Assembly: GCF_035685805.1 (NCBI RefSeq)
Contig: NZ_DASSAB010000015.1
Location: 8,811 to 72,810, forward strand
Direction: 5' to 3'
DNA: 64,000 nucleotides
DNA from: Dyella_A sp035685805
Lineage (GTDB): Bacteria > Pseudomonadota > Gammaproteobacteria > Xanthomonadales > Rhodanobacteraceae
In this document: positions 26,901 to 33,475 of the stretch, piece after piece
How the letters are laid out: every line of letters starts with the position of its first letter
Numbering within the stretch: position 1 is the first letter of the stretch
Program-made: the position numbers and the translations under genes
The notes under the pieces: model-generated
Databases searched by the model: none
What the model saw: only the letters and a program-made list of their open reading frames with translations
What the model was told of the DNA's origin: nothing

Positions 26901-27403
26901 AACTCGGCCTAAATTTCAACGAGAACCCCTGGCAGGGCAGCTTCATCGTCGAAGAGCTCACCGACATCGTCGAAGAAGCCGTCTACAAGGAGTTCGAATC
27001 AATCAGCGAGCGCGGCGGCGTGCTCGGCGCCATGGACACCATGTACCAGCGCGGCAAGATCCAGGAAGAGTCGATGTACTACGAGCACAAGAAGCATGAT
27101 GGGTCGCTGCCGCTGATCGGGGTGAATACGTTTCTGCCGAAGGACCACGGCGGCGAGATCGCCACTGAGATCGAGCTCATCCGCTCGACGGAAGAAGAAA
27201 AGGGCGCGCAAATTGCCAACGTGAAGGGCTATGGTGAGGCGCGGAATGCGCTGGCGCCGGAGAGCCTGAAACGGTTGCAGCAGACGGCGCGGGAGCGTAG
27301 GAATGTGTTCGAGCAGTTGGTCGAGGCGGTGAAGTACAACTCGTTGGGGCAGATTAGCCACGCGTTGTATGAGGTGGGTGGGGAGTATCGGCGGAATATG
27401 TAG
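23921..27403 (+). CDS. icmF: Fused isobutyryl-CoA mutase (IcmF)
   Basis: A 1160-residue adenosylcobalamin enzyme that interconverts isobutyryl-CoA and n-butyryl-CoA. Domain order is that of IcmF: B12-binding domain (residues about 25-160, DGHDAAINIM with the cobalt-ligand His 37), MeaI-like G-protein chaperone (P-loop GTGGAGKSS near residue 220, later LNKYDKRG), then the large TIM-barrel mutase domain (GKIGNSGVNIATLDDMKKLY, SVSISGYHIAEAGANPISQ). From about base 27090 codon choice changes visibly, with fewer C-ending codons and more G/T-ending codons to the stop. Diverged copies of this tail occur at 39982-40064 and 43009-43064, suggesting recombination at this end. Confidence 0.95.
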   Translation: MSSPAKHVPASDSQHAHTPHESTPLRFVTAASLFDGHDAAINIMRRIIQAQGAEVIHLGHNRSVEDVVRAALQEDADAIALSSYQGGHVEYFKYMVDMLKERGAGHIRVFGGGGGTITPEEIKELQAYGVERIYHPNDGMKLGLTEMIEDVMARAGKAASEHARGHAAGVPNVHIDNEISIGHMLSAIEEGGLSEADLSRLRKEWQLAGKQTPVLGLTGTGGAGKSSVVDELLLRFLQAFPEMRIAVLAVDPTRRRSGGALLGDRIRMNSLRSHRVYRRSMATRRQHAATSVVLHDCIDFLKSQPYDLVIVETAGIGQSDSEIVDLVDFPVYVMTSEYGAASQLEKIDMIDFAELVVLNKYDKRGAEDALRDVRKQWKRNRTAFALKDEEVPVYPTIASQFNDPGVTWMFSNLCRLMREKLSLEGAQWTPQLDTSLKEPRATVLIPGNRVRYLAEIAEQGRGINASIARQTEQASKAQHCYEALKELGDELLPKPLDLYASDALQAGEGADRSLLLLRQRYNAALGELSKESLELLRNWPALRDSVTAEVNEYQVRGKTIRVENYRESLSHQKIPKVSPPKTRSWGDQLLFLGKENLPGHYPYTGGVYPYRRSGEDPTRMFAGEGTPERTNRRFHYLSQGGAATRLSTAFDSVTLYGEDPAPRPDIYGKIGNSGVNIATLDDMKKLYSGFDLSAPTSSVSMTINGPAPIILAMFMNTAIDQNVEKYLKADAARWAEAEKKIAKLFEGRERPRYAGELPAGNDGLGLGLLGVTGNQLVDADTYAKIKAETLAAVRGTVQADILKEDQAQNTCIFSTEFALRMMGDIQQYFVDHKVRNFYSVSISGYHIAEAGANPISQLAFTLSNGFTIVEYYLARGMNIDDFAPNLSFFFSNGMDPEYTVIGRVARRIWARAMRERYGASARSQMMKYHIQTSGRSLHAQEIQFNDIRTTLQALYALFDNCNSLHTNAYDEAITTPTEESVRRAVAIQMIINKELGLNFNENPWQGSFIVEELTDIVEEAVYKEFESISERGGVLGAMDTMYQRGKIQEESMYYEHKKHDGSLPLIGVNTFLPKDHGGEIATEIELIRSTEEEKGAQIANVKGYGEARNALAPESLKRLQQTARERRNVFEQLVEAVKYNSLGQISHALYEVGGEYRRNM

Positions 27404-27414
27404 GACGCACGCCA

Positions 27415-28227
27415 TTGAAACTCGGAAATCCGACTAAAGGGCGGCTCGAACAGGGAACTATTTTTTCCTGTTGTGCGGTTGACGGCTATCCCCGCAGCAT
27501 GGGCTGGGGCGTTGTGATTACGGCCAGATGTGATTTGGCCAACTTCAAGGCGCCGATATTGAATTATTTGCCGATTGTAAAGTTGGAAGACTGGCTCACG
27601 AATGACGGGCTTGGGGTAATTCAGTCGCGCTGTATAGCGGAGGCAGACGCAGAAGTCGAAAAGCTACTGTTCGACCTCGGTGCTCCGAAAACGGTCCTGC
27701 TCGGGACGCCCGTCGAGACAGCATTGGAGACGCTTGTCGCTCTTTTGGACGAGAAGAAGCAACGGCAATTCATAGCTCGTAAAGATAAGGTGGTCGGTAA
27801 GTGGCGGGAGGCGCACTCTGGAACTGCAGAATCTCTACGGACCACCTTTCCAAAAACATACTCTGGCGCTGTACGCGAATTGATGACGCATCGCCTCAGT
27901 GGTTATTACTACCTCTGTCGCATGGAACCAGACGAGTCCGATTCTTGCTACGTGGTCCTGCTGCGTCAGATCGGTGCAATGCCTCATGACTTAGCAGGTG
28001 CCCTTCCTGAAGGGATGCGAAAGGTCGACGCGGAAGCAAGGTCGCCGCGCTACGAGAGCTTCTTCCGATACTCCTCATCCGATGACGTCGCTATCCCTCT
28101 AGGTGTTATTCCCTCGCCTCACGTTGAACATCTCCTCCAGGCCTTTTCGTTGTTATTCGGAAGAATCGGGCTGCCCAATACCGACCCCGCCCATATAGAC
28201 AGGTTCGCCAACCCGGAGGTCCAATGA
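27415..28227 (+). CDS. Unknown protein, first gene of a helicase operon
   Basis: A 270-residue protein read from a TTG that lies 11 bases after the icmF stop; an internal ATG at 27499 is an alternative but would remove the conserved-looking N-terminus. I do not recognise a named family. Visible features are an N-terminal GTIFSCCAVDGYP, a hydrophobic strand ending GVVITARCDLANFK, and YLPIVKLEDW, which looks like a compact beta domain with a Cys-Asp pair. The rest is mostly helical. The stop overlaps the ATG of the helicase gene (ATGA), so the two proteins are likely made together. GC content and codon use differ sharply from icmF. Confidence 0.75.
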   Translation: MKLGNPTKGRLEQGTIFSCCAVDGYPRSMGWGVVITARCDLANFKAPILNYLPIVKLEDWLTNDGLGVIQSRCIAEADAEVEKLLFDLGAPKTVLLGTPVETALETLVALLDEKKQRQFIARKDKVVGKWREAHSGTAESLRTTFPKTYSGAVRELMTHRLSGYYYLCRMEPDESDSCYVVLLRQIGAMPHDLAGALPEGMRKVDAEARSPRYESFFRYSSSDDVAIPLGVIPSPHVEHLLQAFSLLFGRIGLPNTDPAHIDRFANPEVQ

Positions 28228-30554
28228 CCAAGTTCATCGCGTGGGACGATAAGGCAGTCGAAGAAATGGTCTCCGGCAGGTCGTTCCAATCGACCGATTT
28301 CGGCTTCGGTAATGAGCTGGCGGCGTTTCTAAAGGGGCGTGTCGTTCCCGAACAAATTGGCCCTCTCCGCACCTACCAAGAGGCGGGCGGAGTGTTCGTA
28401 GTTTCTGCTGAATCCGAACGAAATTCCGCACGGTTTATTGTTCTGGATCTTGAGCAGTCGAAAATGTTTCTCGGCCTTAGCGATTCGGATTCGTTGTTTG
28501 CCTTCCAGAAAATTATGCGTTTTGCTCGTAAGTGGTGGGCTGGCGGCCAGGGATTGACCTACGCGGAAAAGATCATTTCCGGAACGTCTAAGGCTGTGGT
28601 CTTTCCATTTCGATACCAACCTCAACCTTATCGCGCGGTAATAGAACGCGAGCCGTGGAAAGAAAGGCTTGGCAAAAGAGGCCTGTCCGGGCGCTTTCTT
28701 TTGGTATATAAGGCTGGTTATTCCGGTGGTGACTCAGCAGGTGAGGAGCCGGAGAACACCAATTTCAAGAAGGTGATCGAGAGCTATGAGAGTGTGCTCC
28801 AACAAGAAGCAGTCCGTTCTCGATCGGTAGAGCGCGAAAGTGAAGCCCAGCTACAAGTTACTGATCTTTCGCGCGGTCTACGGTCTGGGGTCGGCTCGTT
28901 GTTCAGGTCATTCAATGAGTGGATGCCGGCTCTAACGAAACAGCAGTCGGACTTTGTTCTCAGCCCATTGGCTGGACCACACCGGATTGAAGGTGCGGCC
29001 GGCACGGGCAAGACTCTAAGTCTCGTATTGAAGGCAGTAGCGGCACTGAGACAAGCGGAAGATGAAGGTGTTCAACGAAATATCGTATTTATAACTCATA
29101 GTGACGCGACGAGAGCCTCGATTTCCGAGGTGTTGTCTGTCATTGATGCAGAGAAAGATTATCAAAATCGCATTCTTGGTTTAAGCCAGCAGTCCCTTAC
29201 GGTTACCACATTGACACAGTTGTGCGCGGAAAAATTGCGCCATGCTATTAGTGAGTCAGAGTTCATAGACCGAGATGCAATGGAGTCAAAGGGGCTGCAG
29301 CGCTTGTATATTGCAGAGGCGATTGAAGAGGCGATAGATAAGGACTTACCCGCCCACTCGCGCTTCATGACGCCTGAATTTGTTGAGCTTATGAAGACGG
29401 AGTCGAGCTGGAATCTGTCGCAGATTTTTCAACACGAAATCAGCGTGCTTATAAAGGGGCGGGCCGCAGAAAGGTTTGAGATTTACCGCGACGCTAGGTG
29501 TATTCGTTATGGGCTTCCTGCGCAAACATCGGCCGACAAGGCCTTCGCGTTCGCTGTGTTTAAACGCTACAGGGACAAGCTTGCTATTGGTGGGCAGTTT
29601 GATACAGACGACGTCGTATTAACTGCTATTGGTCAGTTGGATACACCGATATGGAAGAGGCGGAGGAGTAAGGAGGGCTTCGATGCCATTTTTATTGACG
29701 AGACTCATTTGTTCAATATCAATGAGCTGCATTTGTTTCACTATTTCACCCGCGGCGATAGCCAATTCCCAATAATCTACTCGATCGACAAATCCCAAGC
29801 CGTAGGTGATCCCGGCTGGACCACCCAGGAAATGGAGAATGCGGTAGCTAATCCGGCGGCGATCGCGAATATGGATGCAAGCCCGGGGGAAGGCGAAAGC
29901 GTCAAGGTGGGTACCATATTCCGCTCATCTCCCGAAATCGTCGATCTCGCGTTTTGCGTCGTCTCTTCGGGTGCAACTCTGTTTACTAACTTTGAAAACC
30001 CGATGGTGAACGCAAGCTCGGCATTTACTACTGCTGAGGAGAGCTTGGCGCAACCGCCTATGTACTCGGAGGCCCCAAACGAGGAGGCTCTAATTGAGCT
30101 GGCGTTCCAGAGGGCCGACGCGTTACAGGCGGAGCTCAGCATACGGCGAGCCGATGTGCTTATCTGCACGCTTGACGACGCCTTGCTAGGTCGGCTGTCT
30201 GAATATGCTAGCGGATTGAAGCGTCCGGTAAAGATTCTGGCGAGGCGCGGCGACGTACAGGCCATCGACCAAGCTGTAGCCGGGGGTATGTACGTCGTCG
30301 GGCACGCGGATTACGTTGGCGGACTTGAGTTTGGCGCTGTGGTTTTAGTTGGAGTTGACGACGGTAGAGTTCCTCCGGTTCAGGGCGCAGAGGCTGACGC
30401 TGCCCGCCACTTCTTGAACTATTCGGCCCACAATCGCCTGTATGTGGCCATCACGAGGGCGAAGTACAGGGTTGAAATTCTGGGTGAAGCGGCCAGAGGT
30501 GTCAGTAAGATATTGGAGCCCGCTATAGCCAACGGACTTCTAAAGCAGCGCTAG
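28224..30554 (+). CDS. UvrD-like superfamily 1 helicase with novel N-terminal domain
   Basis: A 776-residue protein. Residues 1-230 are an uncharacterised N-terminal region. The SF1A helicase core follows: Q-motif-like LTKQQSDFV (238-245), Walker A GAAGTGKT (257-264), Walker B FIDETH with Asp-Glu at 492-493, motif III-like YSIDKSQAV, a receptor-arm region IFRSSPEIV, motif V (GLEFGAVVLVGVDDGRVP) and motif VI YVAITRAKYR near residue 740. All ATPase residues look intact. It is predicted to be an ATP-driven DNA translocase. It overlaps the upstream unknown gene by 4 bases and is followed by a HEPN gene, a setting typical of phage-defence cassettes. Confidence 0.88.
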   Translation: MTKFIAWDDKAVEEMVSGRSFQSTDFGFGNELAAFLKGRVVPEQIGPLRTYQEAGGVFVVSAESERNSARFIVLDLEQSKMFLGLSDSDSLFAFQKIMRFARKWWAGGQGLTYAEKIISGTSKAVVFPFRYQPQPYRAVIEREPWKERLGKRGLSGRFLLVYKAGYSGGDSAGEEPENTNFKKVIESYESVLQQEAVRSRSVERESEAQLQVTDLSRGLRSGVGSLFRSFNEWMPALTKQQSDFVLSPLAGPHRIEGAAGTGKTLSLVLKAVAALRQAEDEGVQRNIVFITHSDATRASISEVLSVIDAEKDYQNRILGLSQQSLTVTTLTQLCAEKLRHAISESEFIDRDAMESKGLQRLYIAEAIEEAIDKDLPAHSRFMTPEFVELMKTESSWNLSQIFQHEISVLIKGRAAERFEIYRDARCIRYGLPAQTSADKAFAFAVFKRYRDKLAIGGQFDTDDVVLTAIGQLDTPIWKRRRSKEGFDAIFIDETHLFNINELHLFHYFTRGDSQFPIIYSIDKSQAVGDPGWTTQEMENAVANPAAIANMDASPGEGESVKVGTIFRSSPEIVDLAFCVVSSGATLFTNFENPMVNASSAFTTAEESLAQPPMYSEAPNEEALIELAFQRADALQAELSIRRADVLICTLDDALLGRLSEYASGLKRPVKILARRGDVQAIDQAVAGGMYVVGHADYVGGLEFGAVVLVGVDDGRVPPVQGAEADAARHFLNYSAHNRLYVAITRAKYRVEILGEAARGVSKILEPAIANGLLKQR

Positions 30555-30625
30555 CATAGTGGCAGCTTAACCGGCCGGCGTCGGAAAGGTCAGGTCATTT
30601 CCCGGCTGAAGGAGGGTGGTTTGAT

Positions 30626-31121
30626 ATGGACTTGATCGAAACTGAGCTCGAGGTTGAGGTAACAGAAGAGCGTTATTTTTCAGCTCACCATCTACTATTG
30701 CGTGCAGCTAGTGCGTCCGTCATGGAGGCACAAAGGGCCGTTGTTAGAGGGCGGGAGTTCCACGTTCTAACCGCAATGGTGATGAGCGCTCTCGCAGTTG
30801 AGGCCCTTTGTAACGCAATCGGTTATCGGGTTTTGCCTGGCTGGAAGGATTTTGAGCAGATTTGCAGCGTGGGCAAAAATAAGGCTAATCTGCACTGCGC
30901 TTGGTATTGATTACGATAAGGGTGAGGCGCCTTGGCAGCAGCTACAAACTCTACTGACCTTCAGGAATGCGATTGCTCATGGCAAACCAGAGAAAATAGT
31001 GGCAAAGCAAAGGTTGAGAAAAAGCGCCTATGAAAAGTTGGTGGTTAACCGGGTTAAGGAGCCGCTGTCGAAGTTCGAGCGAGTTCTGACCGTTGAGAAC
31101 GCAAGGGCCTCCTTGGCCTGA
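30626..31121 (+). pseudogene. HEPN-domain protein, frameshifted
   Basis: Two overlapping frames make one protein of about 164 residues. The first frame (30626-30910) reads MDLIETELEVEVTEERYFS to WKDFEQICSVGK and then ends early at a TGA. The second frame continues with IRLICTALGIDYDKGEAPW and FRNAIAHGKPE up to 31121. The switch fits one extra A in the run of five A at 30875-30879. FRNAIAH supplies the R-x4-H motif of HEPN RNases. An AAGGAGG ribosome site lies 10 bases before the ATG. It is either a real mutation, a sequencing error, or a recoding site. It lies 71 bases after the helicase gene. Confidence 0.75.
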
Positions 31122-31131
31122 GTCAAAACCC

Positions 31132-31149
31132 GGGTCAGAGTGCACTTTC
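31132..31149 (+). repeat. Dispersed repeat copy, GTCAGAGTGCACTTT core
   Basis: GGGTCAGAGTGCACTTTC. The minus-strand nuclease gene ends inside this copy, so its last residues ESAL and stop codon are encoded by the repeat. Confidence 0.75.
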
Positions 31150-31956
31150 AGCTAGCTGGCGGGTGCCGCGGCAGCTCGGGTAAGACGTGCAGCCCCAGAA
31201 TCGTTCGTTGGTTCGGCGGTTGGCACGTAGCTGCATCTCCTTTCCGCACTTCGGGCAAGGCGGATTTTTCTCGGGCGCGGCGGGCGCGCTCGCCTGATGC
31301 ACCGGGTTGGCGGGAGCGGTCTGCACACTGCGGACCATCTCGAGCAGGGTGTCGCCTGTGATCAGTTCAATAGGCTTTCCTGCGGCGAAGCGCTGCGCGT
31401 CGGCGGTGTAGGTACCCACCGCGATGATCTTTACCTCCGAAGCCTGATGGTGGGCGAGCAGCCCGAACATTTCGCGGACGACCTTGACGTCCACGCGCTG
31501 GGTTTTCCAGCGCTTGCACTGCACGATCGTCAGCTTGCCATCCTTGCGGAGCACCAGGTCGATGCCACCGTCCGCACCTCCCTGTCCGGTTTCCTCCACG
31601 GCATAGCCCCGTCGCCGGAATGCCTCGCCCACCAGCAGCTCGATCTGGCGCCAGCTCAGCGCGCGCAGGCTGTCCAGGCCGTTCTGCGTTTCGAGCAGGC
31701 GCCGGCGGCCTTTCCGGCCGATGTAAGAGACCAGGGCTGCGAGCCAGCAAAGGCCGAGTACGAGCCACGCAAACGGTGCGAAGGCATCGCTGGAAAATTG
31801 TCTGGCCAAGCCGGCGATGTAGATGTTCTGGCTGGAACCGAATAGCCAGCCGATGCCATAGCGGACGCCCACGAACCCAATGATCCCGAGTGCCAGGGGC
31901 ACTGGCCAGCGCATTGATGCGAGGAGCTCAAAGCCACCTTCCTTGCGTTTTGCCAT
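31135..31956 (-). CDS. Membrane-anchored Mrr-like restriction endonuclease with topoisomerase zinc finger
   Basis: A 273-residue protein. Two membrane helices occupy residues about 17-35 and 58-78. The nuclease domain (about 93-205) has the Mrr-type PD-(D/E)xK core, with GQGGADGGIDLVL and IVQCKRWKTQRVDVKVVREM. The C-terminal region has a four-Cys zinc finger of the DNA topoisomerase type (CPKCGKEM ... WGCTSYPSCRG). The family cleaves DNA, often modified DNA, and membrane-anchored versions are suspected to target incoming DNA. The C-terminus (ESAL) is encoded by a dispersed repeat. The HNH gene lies 45 bases upstream on the same strand, so they may form an operon. Confidence 0.87.
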   Translation of the reverse strand: MAKRKEGGFELLASMRWPVPLALGIIGFVGVRYGIGWLFGSSQNIYIAGLARQFSSDAFAPFAWLVLGLCWLAALVSYIGRKGRRRLLETQNGLDSLRALSWRQIELLVGEAFRRRGYAVEETGQGGADGGIDLVLRKDGKLTIVQCKRWKTQRVDVKVVREMFGLLAHHQASEVKIIAVGTYTADAQRFAAGKPIELITGDTLLEMVRSVQTAPANPVHQASAPAAPEKNPPCPKCGKEMQLRANRRTNERFWGCTSYPSCRGTRQLAESAL

Positions 31957-32001
31957 GCCACTTTTCCCTTAAACGTGTTAGTACGGCCGGGTTCCGACGT
32001 G

Positions 32002-32937
32002 CTAGGCCCTGGTGCTGAAAACCTCGTAGCGCATGGCGAGACGGTCGCGGTCGGGGCGGTCCTGCGCTCTCGGAGGCAAGCGGATGATTTGCTTATCGAG
32101 CTGCTTTATCGCCTCAAGCATCGGTCCGTCCTTTTGATCCAACAGCCGTGCGGACACGTGGATTTTAAAGTCGGGGTCTATGCCGATTAGATGTGCATCG
32201 AAGGCGGCGTGGTGGATCTTCGACAATGGGATGCCGTTGGGAACTACTGGCTGGCCAAGAACCTCGTGCTTGTCGGAGACGATGTGCGCCGCATCGAGCA
32301 GTAGTGGTTCGGGCAAGCCGGACAGCGCGCATCGGCTGTCATATGCCGTTATCACTGCCTGACGGAAGGATGCCTGGTGTAGCCGTTGCTGCACTGTTCG
32401 GAGTGCGTAGCGGCGGGCGGGCTCCGTGTCGGGAAAGCGTGACTCGTCATAGGCGCTCGGATCACCAAAGCCAATGGACGCCTTGAGTGTTTCTCGATTC
32501 CAGCCGCCTACATAGCTGGGCACGATCGCCGTGAACCGGCCGGGCGCAATGCCGATGAAATAGATGATAGGAACACGGTTCTCGAATGCCTCGCGCAGCC
32601 ATCTGTTGTCCGCTGCCTCGGGATCCGTGCCCATGAAGGCGTAGTCAACGAAGTCTTTGCTCTCGTAAAGCTGACTGTGCACGTGTCGCTGGTCGTCGTA
32701 CCAAACCTTCGCTCCTGGTCGGGGGAATACCGTCCGGATCGACAACAAGTAGCGCATCTGCCGCGGTTTGAAGATGCCGCGCTGAGGGTTCACAAGGGGG
32801 ATTCGCGCCCCATCGAAAATGAAACCCTGAGCCAGTTCGTCAGAGGTGAGATGGTCGCGGGTGGCGCTCAACAGACGAACGTGCTGGAACGCAGCTTCCC
32901 TCATGCGCCCGTCGAGAAGTTCATCGCTGCTGCTCAT
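32002..32937 (-). CDS. HNH endonuclease
   Basis: A 311-residue nuclease; the ATG giving MSSSDELLDGRMREAAF is chosen since the upstream extension contains repeat-derived sequence. Residues about 1-190 are an N-terminal region with strand-rich segments (RQMRYLLSIRTVFP, VPIIYFIGIAPGRFTAIVPSYV). The HNH_2-type domain follows: RQAVITAYDSRCALSG, LLLDAAHIVSDK, and NGIPLSKIHHAAFDAHLIGID, providing the His and Asn residues of the motif. The N-terminal half probably recognises a target such as modified DNA, by analogy with McrA-like enzymes, but this is inference. It is paired with the Mrr-like nuclease downstream. Confidence 0.85.
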   Translation of the reverse strand: MSSSDELLDGRMREAAFQHVRLLSATRDHLTSDELAQGFIFDGARIPLVNPQRGIFKPRQMRYLLSIRTVFPRPGAKVWYDDQRHVHSQLYESKDFVDYAFMGTDPEAADNRWLREAFENRVPIIYFIGIAPGRFTAIVPSYVGGWNRETLKASIGFGDPSAYDESRFPDTEPARRYALRTVQQRLHQASFRQAVITAYDSRCALSGLPEPLLLDAAHIVSDKHEVLGQPVVPNGIPLSKIHHAAFDAHLIGIDPDFKIHVSARLLDQKDGPMLEAIKQLDKQIIRLPPRAQDRPDRDRLAMRYEVFSTRA

Positions 32938-32983
32938 GCCTGGCGCCCTGCCTGTCGTGCATCGCCAGGTTAGGGCAAAACCC

Positions 32984-33001
32984 AGGTTAGAGCGCACTTT
33001 C
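32984..33001 (+). repeat. Dispersed repeat, variant copy
   Basis: AGGTTAGAGCGCACTTTC, a diverged copy of the GTCAGAGTGCACTTT repeat just upstream of the HNH gene. Confidence 0.55.
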
Positions 33002-33082
33002 CTGACAAGGCGGCGCCCGGTTGTCCGACAGCCTTGGCGGGGGGGATGGTCAAAGCAGGGCGCTTTCGGCAAGGAGGCGCTC

Positions 33083-33274
33083 ATGCCACGGCAGCCACGG
33101 CTGGATATCCCGGGTATTTTCCAGCACGTCGTGCAGCGGGGGAACGACAGGCAGCCGTGTTTCTTCCGTGAGGAGGACTATCTCAGATACCTGCAAGAGC
33201 TGACGGAGCTTGTTCTGCGTCGGCAGTGCGCGGTGCATGAAAAACTGGGGTCAGGTTCGTCTTTCCGCTCGTAA
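33083..33274 (+). pseudogene. Truncated REP-associated tyrosine transposase (RAYT)
   Basis: The N-terminus of a RAYT-type Y1 transposase: MPRQPRLDIPGIFQHVV, QRGNDRQPCFF, then DYLRYLQELTELVLRRQCAVH, preceded by an AAGGAGG ribosome site 5 bases before the ATG. After about 52 residues the similarity stops exactly where a dispersed repeat begins, and the frame ends at 33274. The HUH catalytic motif and the tyrosine are lost, so the protein cannot be active. RAYTs mobilise REP palindromes in xanthomonads and pseudomonads. Confidence 0.8.
33247..33265 (+). repeat. Dispersed repeat, GGGGTCAGGTTC variant
   Basis: GGGGTCAGGTTCGTCTTTC at the 3' breakpoint of the RAYT relic. Confidence 0.6.
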
Positions 33275-33355
33275 AAGCCGGAGCTTCTTTTCGGTCATGG
33301 CTTGCCGCCCAGCTGAGCTCGCACGCGGGGCACATCTTCTGAGGAAACAAAAGGT

Positions 33356-33392
33356 GGGGTCAGAGTCGACATTTCGAGAAAGTGCACTCTGA
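33356..33392. repeat. Head-to-head pair of dispersed repeats
   Basis: A plus-orientation copy (GGGGTCAGAGTCGACATTT, 33356-33374) and a minus-orientation copy (GAAAGTGCACTCTGA, 33378-33392) lie face to face just before the IS110-type transposase. Confidence 0.65.
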
Positions 33393-33475
33393 AAACTCAT
33401 GTCGCCGCCTCCTGAGCTCGGCGGTACGTTGGAACTACCACGGTTTCAACGTTCGCCCAGCGACAGGAGGCAGCC

